Positions 35,676 to 45,559 of a stretch of 64,000 nt of DNA are shown here, piece after piece; position 1 is the stretch's first letter, and the number at the start of each line of letters is the position of its first letter. The DNA is taken from positions 43,589,250-43,653,249 of the forward strand of contig OX439051.1 in the NCBI GenBank assembly GCA_949317995.1. Direction: 5' to 3'. The translations under genes and the position numbers were made by a program. The notes under the pieces were generated by a model that saw nothing but the letters and a program-made list of their open reading frames with translations, made no database searches and was not told where the DNA came from. The stretch is from Acholoe squamosa (lineage: Eukaryota > Annelida > Polychaeta > Phyllodocida > Polynoidae).

Positions 35676-36584
35676 CTGGCTAAGCTACCCTCTACAGCCT
35701 TCACCGCTAAGCTACCCTCTACAGCCTTCATGGCTAAGCTACCCTCTACAGCCTTTATGGCTAAGCTACCCTCTACAGCCTTCATGGCTAAGTTACCCTT
35801 TAAAGCCTTCATGGCTAACCTACCCTCTAAAGCCTTCATGGCTAAGCTACCCTCTATAGCCTTCATGGCTAAGCTACCCTCTACAGCCTTCACGGCTAAG
35901 TTACCCTCTACAGCCTACACGGCTAAGCTACCCTCTACAGCCTTCACGGCTAAGTTACCCTTTACAGCCTTCATTGCTAAGCTACCCTCTACAGCCTTCA
36001 CGGCTAAGTTACCCTCTACAGCCTTCATGGCTAAGCTACCCTCTACAGCCTTCACGGCTAAGTTACCCTTTACAGCCTTCATGGCTAAGCTACCCTCTAC
36101 AGCCTTCACGGCTAAATTACCCTTTACAGCCTTCATGGCTAAGCTACCCTCTTCAGCCTTCATGGCTAAGCTACACTCTACAGCCTTCATGGCTAAGCTA
36201 CCCTCTACAGCCTTCATGGCTAAGTGACCCTCTACAGCCTTCATGGCTAAGCTACCCTCTACAGCCTTCACGGCTAAGCTACCCTCTACAGCCTTCATGG
36301 CTAAGCTACCCTCTACAGCCTTCACGGCTAAGTTACCCTCTACAGCTTTCATGGCTAAGTTACCCTCTACAGCCTTCACGGCTAAGCTACCCTCTACAGC
36401 CTTCATGCCTAAGCTACCCTCTACAGCCTTCATGGCTAAGCTACCCTCTACAGCCTTCATGGCTAAGCTACCCTCTACAGCCTTCACGGTTAAGTTACCC
36501 TTTACAGCCTTCATGGCTAAGCTACCCTCTACAGCCTTCACAGCTACGCTACCCTCTACAGCCTTCATGGCTAAGCTACCCTCT
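35676..36584. repeat. 27-bp minisatellite, about 34 copies
   Basis: The unit is atggctaagctaccctctac then agccttc. Because 27 is a multiple of 3 and the unit has no stop in several frames, long frames of 9-residue repeats appear on both strands (MAKLPSTAF on plus, MKAVEGSLA on minus; up to 244 codons). Units alternate between catggct and cacggct, so part of the variation is C/T at a CpG. I find no flanking exon signals and regard it as non-coding. Confidence 0.95.
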
Positions 36585-36599
36585 AATAATCCACCCGAC

Positions 36600-37500
36600 A
36601 TTCAGACAAGTAGGAATAATAGCCCTTAAGAGCCTGATTCAGGAGTGTGATTGCAGTATGGTATGTGTGCAGTCTGCAGTCCATTTTCATTATGGATTCA
36701 GGGTTTAACCATTCAAGTGAAAGATGGTAATTTGAGGTATTCCAAAAATTTTTCATCATTTATTATTGCGTGAATTCTCACCAAGTGCTAGATTCATGCA
36801 TTAAGCAGACAGTGTCCAAAGTCATCACAGCATGGTGAACTGTGGGTTAACTGCCTTAACCTACGGTTACATGAAATAACCACAGTTTTTCCTTATTTCA
36901 TTTTGTTTTAAGGTTCATGGTTGGTTAAGGCACCATAGAGAGTTGACCCAACTGCAAAACGTGTATGTTGTTACAGCTTTAGAAAGTTAATGAGACGGAG
37001 GCCGGACCTTCTAGGAGCAGGAAGGGCCCACACCCTGCTGTAAAATTGATTAAAAGAGAGACCTTTACCTGGTTCCTTTCCTCTAACGACGCTCTTACCA
37101 GGAAGATCCTTTCATGAACTTCTAACATCTTTGCAAAGTTTTTTTTGTTTTTTTTTTGCAAATATCGCTCTTGGCAGCCACGAATGCCAAGATATTAATG
37201 ATAATTTCAAACGAATAACGGATAAGCAAGATTCGTATCCATCATGCTCCATTAATATAGTTATGGCCCCAGAACCCACCAACAAATACTTCTGGCATTA
37301 CATGTTCTTCATAGGCACCATTTATAATACTCAGCATATTCCCTCTCTACCATGTACACTTATATCACTTATATAAGGCGTTATTGGACAGCCACCGGGC
37401 TCAGCCATTGCCTGGCCTGGTCACCAGCGAGTATAATATCACTGATAAAGGCTATCAGATAGGTATCAGTTGACCCCTGAGAAATCTGCAGTAAATACAG
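36600..37500. other. Non-coding stretch
   Basis: No supportable gene. An 81-codon plus-strand frame at 37,131-37,376 follows a pyrimidine-rich acceptor-like tract (ttttttttttgcaaatatcgctcttggcag) but has no recognisable product. Confidence 0.4.
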
Positions 37501-37522
37501 GAAGAAATCTCATTGGCTGATA

Positions 37523-37612
37523 ATGAACCTGCTAGCTCGGTATGGGCCTGCCCAAGAGGATATCCCAGAGGACTGGGAATTTGGAGAACCTACATCTGCC
37601 GACATTTGCAAG
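37523..37612 (+). CDS. Possible first coding exon, unknown acidic peptide
   Basis: The 30 codons from ATG read MNLLARYGPAQEDIPEDWEF then GEPTSADICK, ending at a moderate donor (CAAG|GTGGTG). The peptide is compositionally convincing, but no promoter or partner exon was found, and the start could instead be an acceptor at gaacctgctag (37,534). Confidence 0.24.
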
Positions 37613-37794
37613 GTGGTGACGTATCTGATTCATAGCTGCTTTAACACATGGCCACCCCACACTCCTACTTCTCCATCTCTGTCAGCAATGTATCAGTATT
37701 ATTCTCCTCTCTGACAGCTGGGTCCTTTCATGCCTCCATACATTTAAGTCCACAGCATTAGTAAATTTAGTATTTTGCCCATACTAATTAAGCA

Positions 37795-37886
37795 TAGGTG
37801 TCTGCTAAAGTCAAGGCTAGCATACTGCCTTGGCCTTGGATAGGTGTCTCCTAGAGTCAAGGCTAGCATACCGCCTTGGCCTTGGG
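37795..37886. repeat. 46-bp tandem duplication, 2 copies
   Basis: The phrase starting taggtgtct and containing agtcaaggctagcatac and gccttggccttgg occurs twice in a row. Confidence 0.9.
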
Positions 37887-37928
37887 GGTTTGACTTCAAG
37901 AGCTGCATAACTAAAGCACTAAATGTGT

Positions 37929-38588
37929 CCCCTGAGAGTGTCCAACATTTCAATGGCTTATATCATGTAGTCAGTGAGAGTGTCCAACCCTCAGTGGCGT
38001 TTATCATGTAGTCAGTGAGGGTGTCCAACTCTCAGTGGCGTTTATCATGTAGTCAGTGAGGGTGTCCAACCCTCAGTGGCGTTTATCATGTAGTCAGTGA
38101 GAGTGTCCAACCCTCAGTGGCGTTTATCATGTAGTCAGTGAGAGTGTCCAACCCTCAGTGGCGTTTATCATGTAGTCAGTGAGAGTGTCCAACTCTCAGT
38201 GGCGTTTATCATGTAGTCAGTGAGGGTGTCCAACCCTCAGTGGCGTTTATCATGTAGTCAGTGAGAGTGTCCAACCCTCAGTGGCGTTTATCATGTAGTC
38301 AGTGAGAGTGTCCAACTCTCAGTGGCGTTTATCATGTAGTCAGTGAGGGTGTCCAACTCTCAGTGGCGTTTATCATGTAGTCAGTGAGGGTGTCCAACCC
38401 TCAGTGGCGTTTATCATGTAGTCAGTGAGAGTGTCCAACCCTCAGTGGCGTTTATCATGTAGTCAGTGAGAGTGTCCAACTCTCAGTGGCGTTTATCATG
38501 TAGTCAGTGAGGGTGTCCAACCCTCAGTGGCGTTTATCATGAATTCAGTGAGAGTGTCCAACCCTCAGTGGCGTTTATCATGTAGTCA
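37929..38588. repeat. 41-bp minisatellite, about 16 copies
   Basis: The unit contains gtgtccaaccctcagtggcg and tttatcatgtagtcagtgag. Two variable positions (gagagtg/gagggtg and aaccctc/aactctc) recur in patterned blocks, indicating that groups of two to four units were duplicated together. Confidence 0.96.
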
Positions 38589-38802
38589 ATCCCTTATTAC
38601 TGTGTGGGTGGCAATATAGGGTCTCCTGGGTCCAGCCTATCACAGTAGAGTGATAGGTTCTTCATCATTTGAAACACAGATACGTAGATGCAGCACCACA
38701 TTAATGAATTCAGAATTTAGAATGGCAGACAAATGGGAATCATCCCTTAATCTTCATTCAATCAGTTTAAAAGCACCATAACTGCAGACAAATGTTTAGT
38801 TA

Positions 38803-39033
38803 AAGCCACATTGTGCCCTCTTTATCACCATGGTGCGTGGATGCATATCTGGCAAGACAACTGGTGGGCCATCACTATTGCATAACTGGTTTCCCGCCAT
38901 TGGTCGACATGGTGCATCAATGGAGCACTGGAGAGTGTATGTGTACATACCAGCGATTCATCGGTACATAATGCTGATCTGCCAAGAGGCTAGTCACTTG
39001 GCAGGGTTGATACAAATAGGTTGATGCAACTGA
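38803..39033. repeat. TCATGATGCA foldback family, decayed copy
   Basis: Scattered family phrases (cattggtcgacatggtgcat, caatggagcactgg, gcagggttgatac) directly precede the 12-bp array. Confidence 0.4.
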
Positions 39034-39104
39034 TGCACCTTGCACCAGGGGTACAGGGGTTTTGAAATTGATAAGTGTCTCGATGCTTTTAAAAACAGGC
39101 CACT

Positions 39105-41478
39105 GTGGTATACCCCTGTATATAACCCTGTGTATACCCCTGTGTAAAACCCTGTGTATAACCTGTGTAAAACCCTGTGTATAACCCTGTGTACACCCCT
39201 GTGTATAACCCTGTGTAAAACCCTGTGTAAAACCCTGTGTATAACCCTGTGTATACCCCTGTGTATAACCCTGTGTAAAACCCTGTGTAAAACCCTGTGT
39301 ATAACCCTGTGTATACCCCTGTGTATAACCCTGTGTATACCCCTGTGTATAACCCTGTGTATACCCCTGTGTAAAACCCTGTGTATAACCCTGTGTATAC
39401 CCCTGTGTATAACCCTGTGTATACCCCTGTGTATAACCCTGTGTATACCCCTGTGTATAACCCTGTGTATAACCCTGTGCATACCCCTGTGTATAACCCT
39501 GTGTATACCCCTGTGTATAACCCTGTGTATACCCCTGTGTATAACCCTGTGTATAACCCTGTGTATAACCCTGTGTATACCCCTGTGTATAACCCTGTGT
39601 ATACCCCTGTGTATAACCCTGTGTATACCCCTGTGTATAACCCTGTGTAAAACCCTGTGTATAACCCTGTGTATACCCCTGTGTATAACCCTGTGTATAC
39701 CCCTGTGTATAACCCTGTGTAAAATCCTGTGTAAAATCCTGTGTAAAACCCTGTGTATACCCCTGTGTATAACCCTGTGTAAAATCCTGTGTATACCCCT
39801 GTGTATAACCCTGTGTATAACCCTGTGTAAAACCCTGTGTATAACCCTGTGTATACCCCTGTGTATAACCCTGTGTAAAACCCTGTGTATAACCCTGTGT
39901 AAAACCCTGTGTATAACCCTGTGTAAAATCCTGTGTATACCCCTGTGTATAACCCTGTGTATAACCCTGTGTAAAATCCTGTGTATAACCCTGTGTATAA
40001 CCCTGTGTATAACCCTGTGGAAAACCCTGTGTATAACCCTGTGTATACCCCTGTGTATAACCCTGTGTATACCCCTGTGTATAACCCTGTGTATACCCCT
40101 GTGTATACCCCTGTGTATAACCCTGTGTAAAATCCTGTGTAAAATCCTGTGTAAAACCCTGTGTATACCCCTGTGTATAACCCTGTGTAAAATCCTGTGT
40201 ATACCCCTGTGTATAACCCTGTGTATAACCCTGTGTATACCCCTGTGTATAACCCTGTGTAAAATCCTGTGTAAAACCCTGTGCAAATCCCTGTGTATAC
40301 CCCTGTGTATAACCCTGTGTAAAATCCTGTGTATACCCCTCTGTATAACCCTGTGTATAACCCTGTGTATAACCCTGTGTACACCCCTGTGTATAACCCT
40401 GTGTATACCCCTGTGTATAACCCTGTGTATACCCCTGTGTATAACCCTGTGTATACCCCTGTGTATAACCCTGTGTATACCCCTGTGTATAACCCTGTGT
40501 AAAATTCTGTGTAAAACCCTGTGTATAACCTGTGTAAAACCCTGTGTAAAACCCTGTGTAAAACCCTGTGTATACCCTGTGTAAAACCGTGTGTAAAACC
40601 CTGTGTAAAACCGTGTGTAAAACCCTGTGTATACCCTGTGTATAACCGTGTGTAAAACCCTGTGTATAACCCTGTGTAAAACCCTGTGTATAACCCTGTG
40701 TATAACCTTGTGTATAACTCTGTGTATAACCCTGTGTATAACCCTGTGTATAACCTTGTGGTATAAACCTGTGGTATAACCCAGTGTATAACCCTGTGTA
40801 TAACTATGTGTATAACCCTGTGGTATAACCCTGTGGTATAACCCAGTGTATAACCCTGTGTATAACCCTGTGTATAACCCTGTGTATAACCCTGTGTATA
40901 CCCCTGTGTATAACCCTGTGTATACCCCTGTGTATAACCCTGTGTATACCCCTGTGTATAACCCTGTGTATACCCCTGTGTATAACCCTGTGTAAAATTC
41001 TGTGTAAAACCCTGTGTATAACCTGTGTAAAACCCTGTGTAAAACCCTGTGTAAAACCCTGTGTATACCCTGTGTAAAACCGTGTGTAAAACCCTGTGTA
41101 AAACCGTGTGTAAAACCCTGTGTATACCCTGTGTATAACCGTGTGTAAAACCCTGTGTATAACCCTGTGTAAAACCCTGTGTATAACCCTGTGTATAACC
41201 TTGTGTATAACTCTGTGTATAACCCTGTGTATAACCCTGTGTATAACCTTGTGGTATAAACCTGTGGTATAACCCAGTGTATAACCCTGTGTATAACTAT
41301 GTGTATAACCCTGTGGTATAACCCTGTGGTATAACCCAGTGTATAACCCTGTGTATAACCCTGTGTATAACCCTGAGTATAACCCTGTGGTATAACCCTG
41401 TGTAAAACCCTGTGTAAAACCCTGTGTAAAACCCTGTGTATAATCCTGTGTATAACCCTATGTATAACCCTGTGTATA
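39105..41478. repeat. 12-bp minisatellite, block 1 (about 2.37 kb)
   Basis: The unit is CCCTGTGTATAA, with variants CCCTGTGTATAC and (C/T)CCTGTGTAAAA in mixed order. The 12-base period keeps frames open on both strands for more than 400 codons (4-residue repeats such as YTGL/YTGV), but there is no gene structure. Past 40,500 irregular units of 11 or 13 bases (gtggtataa, cccagtg) appear, and a 493-base stretch is repeated. Confidence 0.98.
40400..41385. repeat. 493-bp higher-order duplication inside the 12-bp array
   Basis: Distinctive variants occur twice with the same shift: aaaattctg at 40,501 and 40,994, and gtataaacctgtggtataac at 40,761 and 41,254. The two copies are almost identical, so this block was duplicated recently as a unit. 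The outer limits are approximate. Confidence 0.85.
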
Positions 41479-41479
41479 A

Positions 41480-41612
41480 TAAGCGTTTAATGTATGTTAT
41501 GGGTACGCACGAGTGGGTTTATGGGTTAATAATCCACAACCCCAAAGGGGGAGTGGATTATTAACCCATAAACCCACGAGTGCGTACCCATAACATGCAT
41601 TAAAGCGTTTAT
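41480..41612. repeat. Long near-perfect hairpin at the left end of copy B
   Basis: Arms of about 57 bases (left: aagcgtttaatgtatgttat...aataatccac; right inverse: aaacgctttaatgcatgtta...) enclose a short GC-rich loop (aaccccaaaggggga). The arms differ at only a few positions, including gag versus tcg. It abuts the minisatellite on the left. Confidence 0.85.
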
Positions 41613-41648
41613 CGAACATATTTCTCCATTTTGTATCAATTTCTTACC

Positions 41649-41933
41649 TTATAATCCAAGATTTAATCCAGGAGAAGACATTTTGTAAGTACATGCGATC
41701 TGCTCGCTTTGGCAACCCGCCGTGGCCATGTTGTCACTCGTCGACATAGCTCCACATTTACACTCATTTTTCGGGTATAATCCAAGCATGTCAAGTCCCA
41801 TACTTCTAGCAGCGCCAAATATATGATCTCTAGTTGGTGATTGCTTACATTTTGTATCCATTTTCTTCGAAATAAATAAGAATCCATTGATTTTCCATAA
41901 CGATCCAACGCACACGGCCCGGTACACGGCCAT
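41649..41933 (-). CDS. Open frame in the left arm of copy B (94 codons), unknown
   Basis: Starts MAVYRAVCVGSLWKINGFLF and is open to a stop within 'cttggattataag'. A consensus donor AAG|GTAAGA follows at about 41,649. It shares WKINGFLFISK with the opposite arm, so both frames start inside the palindromic core. Beyond that the two differ. The protein is cysteine-containing (CKQS, CKCGAM, CQSEQIAC) without a family I recognise. It may be part of a repeat-encoded spliced transcript or a chance frame. Confidence 0.3.
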   Translation of the reverse strand: MAVYRAVCVGSLWKINGFLFISKKMDTKCKQSPTRDHIFGAARSMGLDMLGLYPKNECKCGAMSTSDNMATAGCQSEQIACTYKMSSPGLNLGL

Positions 41934-42074
41934 TGCTTCTTGATGACAGAGCGGGGAGGTGCCCGGATGTAAGAACTAGGTCAGCCACGAGTCGAGCAAG
42001 GAATGGCCGGACGGGGCGGGTCCCGACTCGTATCGATGTGGAAAATCAATGGATTCTTATTTATTTCGAAGGAA

Positions 42075-42185
42075 ATGGAGGAATTTGGCATGGCATGTTC
42101 ATCTAGGATATCTAAGGATGGTTCTCTGTTAATAACTCCACCAGGCTCCATTGAAATCTATGCTAACGAGGTCTGCAAACATCAG
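42075..42185 (+). CDS. Repeat-encoded mini-exon, copy B
   Basis: Thirty-seven codons from MEEFGMACSSRISKDGSLL to YANEVCKHQ, followed immediately by GTATGTGG, a good splice donor. The frame is open upstream to 42,003. Copy C (58,879-58,990) encodes an alignable peptide with 24 of 37 residues identical, also followed by GTATGT. Changes fall at all codon positions and the exon length differs by one base, so selection on the protein is not demonstrated. Confidence 0.4.
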
Positions 42186-42236
42186 GTATGTGGGAAAAGA
42201 TTTTGAAAAACTGGATGTAGATTCAGTTCTATCACC

Positions 42237-42307
42237 GGTCGGCTTGGTATAGTGGACAGCGAGCTCCTCTCCTGCCACAGCGGCCGGGGATCGATTCCCC
42301 GTTGACC
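42237..42307 (+). repeat. tRNA-like module of copy B
   Basis: The seven-base ends GGTCGGC and GTTGACC can pair, an A-box-like tggtatagtggacagc is followed by a B-box ggggatcgattcccc, and total length is 71 bases. The anticodon arm is not canonical. It resembles the polymerase III promoter of a tRNA-derived repeat rather than a working tRNA. The same layout is seen at 59,042-59,106 and 12,088-12,160. Confidence 0.6.
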
Positions 42308-42490
42308 CTAAACGGTTTTAACAGGAAACGTATGGAGGAGTTGACATTGTATACTTCTCCAATTTATTAACATGTCCAGATTGAAACCAGCAGCTTCTTG
42401 AAGACGAAGAAAAGGTCTCAGAGTGTGTTATGGCTGGATAAGGAACTGGGGTTATGAGCAAAAAAGCACTGTTGAGGCTCAGATAGTTAG

Positions 42491-43663
42491 ATAACCCTGT
42501 GTAAAATCCTGTGTAAAACCCTGTGTATAATCCTGTGTAAAATCCTGTGTATAACCCTGTGTATAACCCTGTGTATAACCCTGTGTAAAACCCTGTGGTA
42601 AAACCCTGTGTAAAACCCTGTGTATAACCCTGTGTAAAACCCTGTGTATAACCCTGTGTATAACCCTGTGTATAACCCTGTGTAAAACCCTGTGTAAAAC
42701 CCTGTGTAAAACCCTGTGTATAACCCTGTGTATAACCCTGTGTATAACCCTGTGTAAAACCCTGTGGTAAAACCCTGTGTAAAACCCTGTGTATAACCCT
42801 GTGTAAAACCCTGTGTAAAACCCTGTGTAAAACCCTGTGTATAACCCTGTGTATAACCCTGTGTAAAACCCTGTGTAAAACCCTGTGTATAACCCTGTGT
42901 ATAACCCTGTGTAAAACCCTGTGTAAAACCCTGTGTATAACCCTGAGTATAACCCTGAGTATACCCCTGTGTATAACCCTGAGTATAACCCTGAGTATAA
43001 CCCTGAGTATAACCCTGAGTATAACCCTGTGTATAACCCTGAGTATAACCCTGTGTAAAACCCTGAGTATAACCCTGAGTATAACCCTGAGTATAACCCT
43101 GTGTATAACCCTGAGTATAACCCTGTGCATAAACCTGAGTATAACCCTGAGTATACCCCTGTGTATAACCCTGAGTATAACCCTGTGTATAACCCTGAGC
43201 ATAACCCTGTGTATAACCCTGAGTATAACCCTAAGTATAACCCTGAGTATAACCCTGTGTATAACCCTGAGTATAACCCTGAGTATAACCCTGAGTATAA
43301 CCCTATGTAAAACCCTGTGTATAACCCTGAGTATAACCCTGAGTATAACCCTGAGTATAACCCTGAGTATAACCCTGAGTATAACCCTGTGTAAAACCCT
43401 GTGTATAACCCTGAGTATAACCCTGAGTATAACCCTGAGTATAACCCTGTGTAAAACCCTGTGTATAACCCTGAGTATAACCCTGTGGTATAACCCTGAG
43501 TATAACCCTGAGTATAACCCTGTGTATAACCCTGAGTATAACCCTGAGTATAACCCTGCGTATAACCCTGTGTAAAACCCTGTGTATAACCCTGAGTATA
43601 ACCCTGAGTATAACCCTGAGTATAACCCTGTGTATAACCCTCTGTAAAGCCCTGTGTATAACC
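42491..43663. repeat. 12-bp minisatellite, block 2 (about 1.17 kb)
   Basis: The same array resumes after copy B. To about 42,935 it is CCCTGTGTAAAA/TATAA. After that the variant CCCTGAGTATAA dominates and the TATAC variant nearly disappears, so the two blocks have evolved different unit mixtures. Confidence 0.97.
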
Positions 43664-43884
43664 CTTTAGGGACCACTGGTGCATTAATGTATCATGCCCA
43701 TTGGTTGTCATGATGCACCAATGAAGTGCTAGCGCGACTGCTCGCCACTACTTCATTGGAGCATCATGCCAAACCTCTGGGATCCCCGGGATGCGGGAAT
43801 GCAAGTAAATTGCCAGGGCTGCATTCATGGATCATGACGACCAATGGCGATGATGCATTAATGTATCAGCAGCCCTTAAAGGGA
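43661..43884. mobile_element. Foldback element (TCATGATGCA family), near-complete
   Basis: Starts accctttagggaccactggt and ends cagcagcccttaaaggga. The left half contains catgcccattggttgtcatg and tgcaccaatgaagtgct, mirrored by cacttcattggagcatcatg and atgacgaccaatggcgatga. Confidence 0.72.
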
Positions 43885-44988
43885 TAAGCAGGTATGTAGA
43901 TAAGGAGGGATGGAGGTGCGTTGTTGTGGCGGGTCGTTTTTTGTAGCGGCGCGGCACACAGAGCTGGTACATGTGTGATGTATACTACAATACTGATGAG
44001 GCGCAATGGCACAAGGGGAGGGGATAAGGACTCAACAAGCCACTGCAGCGCCAGTGGATAAGTTCTAGTAGCAGCAGAGAGATGTAGGCCATTTCTTAAG
44101 TTACTACGGCTGCACATATTCACAACCTCGAACCTATAATGATGACTTTAGGCCTTACGACTGCTCTTCATGATCACTATTCATGAAGTGATTAAATAGG
44201 GTTTTGTCATGCTTGCCCCATCACGACCTTTAGTATGAGTCATTGCTGGTTTAGAGGCATTTTGGGTTGAATAGCTCCTGCCCACTGGTTGTCGTAGTGG
44301 TGACACATACTTAGGTACAATACAGGACTGTACTGGTATATGCGTGAAGGCTATCACTACAACTCGAGGAGGTGTGGGAGTAATAGTATGCTAAGAAATG
44401 CCCTTCTGAATTGTTTATTTTATAACACATGAACACAGAGCTGGCAAATCTACTCACCAAAAAGCCATTGGACCATCATGCTGACTGATGAGGACAGCAA
44501 CAAGCTCTGATGCCTGACAGCACTGGTAAGTTATTTGCTGAGCTACATTCATGTAATGATGTCGGTCGGCTCATTGCTCACAGACATGCAATTCAGGCCA
44601 ATGTGAAACCTTTGTTACTCTGTGGGAACTTGCCGCTCTTAAGCTGTAGTTACACTGGCAGCATCGGTCGTGCCCACCATTGCCACCAATGCAGCATGGA
44701 TAAAATTAGCTGCAGAAGCTTGCTGCAGCTAAAGCTCAGAGTGTCAGCTTTCCTGAGGCAAGCTGCTGTGCCTGATATCCTGCGGCAGAAGTCATCAGTG
44801 CAACCGCAGCATTAAGGTTCAAGATGGCGGCTGCCAATGAGTTACCTGTTAGGGTGTTATAGTAAGGGCTGGAGTAGATGAGGGAGGAGATGGAGGGACA
44901 TGAGAACCGCAATACATAGAGCAGCATACGGAGGCAGACCACAAGGTATTATGTCTCACTGTTAGACATTTCCATATGCATTGTTAAC

Positions 44989-45053
44989 CCTTCAAAGGCC
45001 ACTGTTTCCATAATGCATTAAGGCTGCTTGTGAAGCCTGTAGGTTTCGATGCA
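44989..45053. repeat. Foldback family, short partial copy
   Basis: ttaacccttcaaaggccact followed by ataatgcattaaggc, directly before the next copy. Confidence 0.5.
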
Positions 45054-45294
45054 TTAACCCTATATGGGCTGCTGATGCATTAATGCATCATACCCATTGG
45101 TCGTCATGATGCAGCAATGAAGTGCTGGTGAAACTGCTTGCCAGTACTTCATTGGAGTATCATAACGACCCTCCACCATAAGGTTAGCATGATGCGTCAA
45201 TGTAGCCCTGGCGAGTCACTCACATAGGCTGCAGTCATGTATGACGACCAATGGGAATTATGTATAAATGCATCAGCGGCCCTTAAAGGGTGAA
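45054..45294. mobile_element. Foldback element (TCATGATGCA family), near-complete
   Basis: TTAA at the left border. The left end is ccctatatgggctgctgatg and the right end catcagcggcccttaaaggg. Both arms and the central 'gaccct...agggttagc' segment are recognisable. Confidence 0.75.
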
Positions 45295-45503
45295 CAGGTC
45301 CCATCAACACCGTCCTCATAGTATATGGCTAGTGTCTGGGGCGTCCTCAAGACTGAGGACTCCCTGAGTACTGAGCTATGGCAGCGTCCTCATATTTTAC
45401 TGTCACTGTGTCCTCATATTTCACTGACACTAACACTAGTAAACCTATAACTAAAATGTGATTTTTATGTTAAGGTTTAGAAATATTTTACCTATAATAT
45501 AGG

Positions 45504-45554
45504 TGAGATCTGTGTCTAACAGTGCATATTATGCACTGTTAGACACAGATCTCA
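45504..45554. repeat. Perfect 25-bp-arm hairpin
   Basis: The left arm tgagatctgtgtctaacagt..gcata and its exact inverse are separated by a single T. There is no obvious link to the element families around it. Confidence 0.9.
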
Positions 45555-45559
45555 TCTAG

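Larger units (their letters stand above)
41480..42490. mobile_element. Divergent-core repeat family, copy B, inserted in the 12-bp array
   Basis: The unit comprises the terminal hairpin (to 41,612), a minus-strand arm with an open frame (41,649-41,933), a GC-rich palindromic centre (about 41,900-42,040), a plus-strand arm with an open frame ending in a donor sequence (to 42,185), a tRNA-like module (42,237-42,307) and a tail ending gttagataa. Both arms begin with ggaaaatcaatggattctta and read ...INGFLFISK. The tail matches copy C (gttagataa at 59,247-59,255). The array resumes directly after it, so it was inserted into the array. Confidence 0.72.

Noticed and set aside
35730-36708. Repeat protein of 9-residue units (MAKLPSTAF, or MKAVEGSLA on the other strand)
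   Set aside because: Both strands and several frames are equally open because the unit is 27 bases. There are no exon borders or signal sequence.
38994-40584. Very long open frames (430-476 codons) on both strands
   Set aside because: They are by-products of a 12-bp tandem repeat that keeps every frame periodic. There is no start context, splice site or non-repetitive flanking coding sequence.
39105-41478. Interstitial telomeric repeat (TAACCC-like string)
   Set aside because: The unit is CCCTGTGTATAA, not TTAGGG/CCCTAA. The shared TAACCC is incidental.
42318-43711. Frames of 410-452 codons on the minus strand
   Set aside because: Same 12-bp array. Frame shifts between unit types simply switch from one 4-residue repeat to another.
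44510-44942. Frames of 101 (plus) and 68 (minus) codons, and an ATGGCGGCTGCC start at 44,824
   Set aside because: The two strands overlap each other. The YY1-like AAGATGGCGGC start gives only 12 codons, with a weak donor. Not enough to call a gene.
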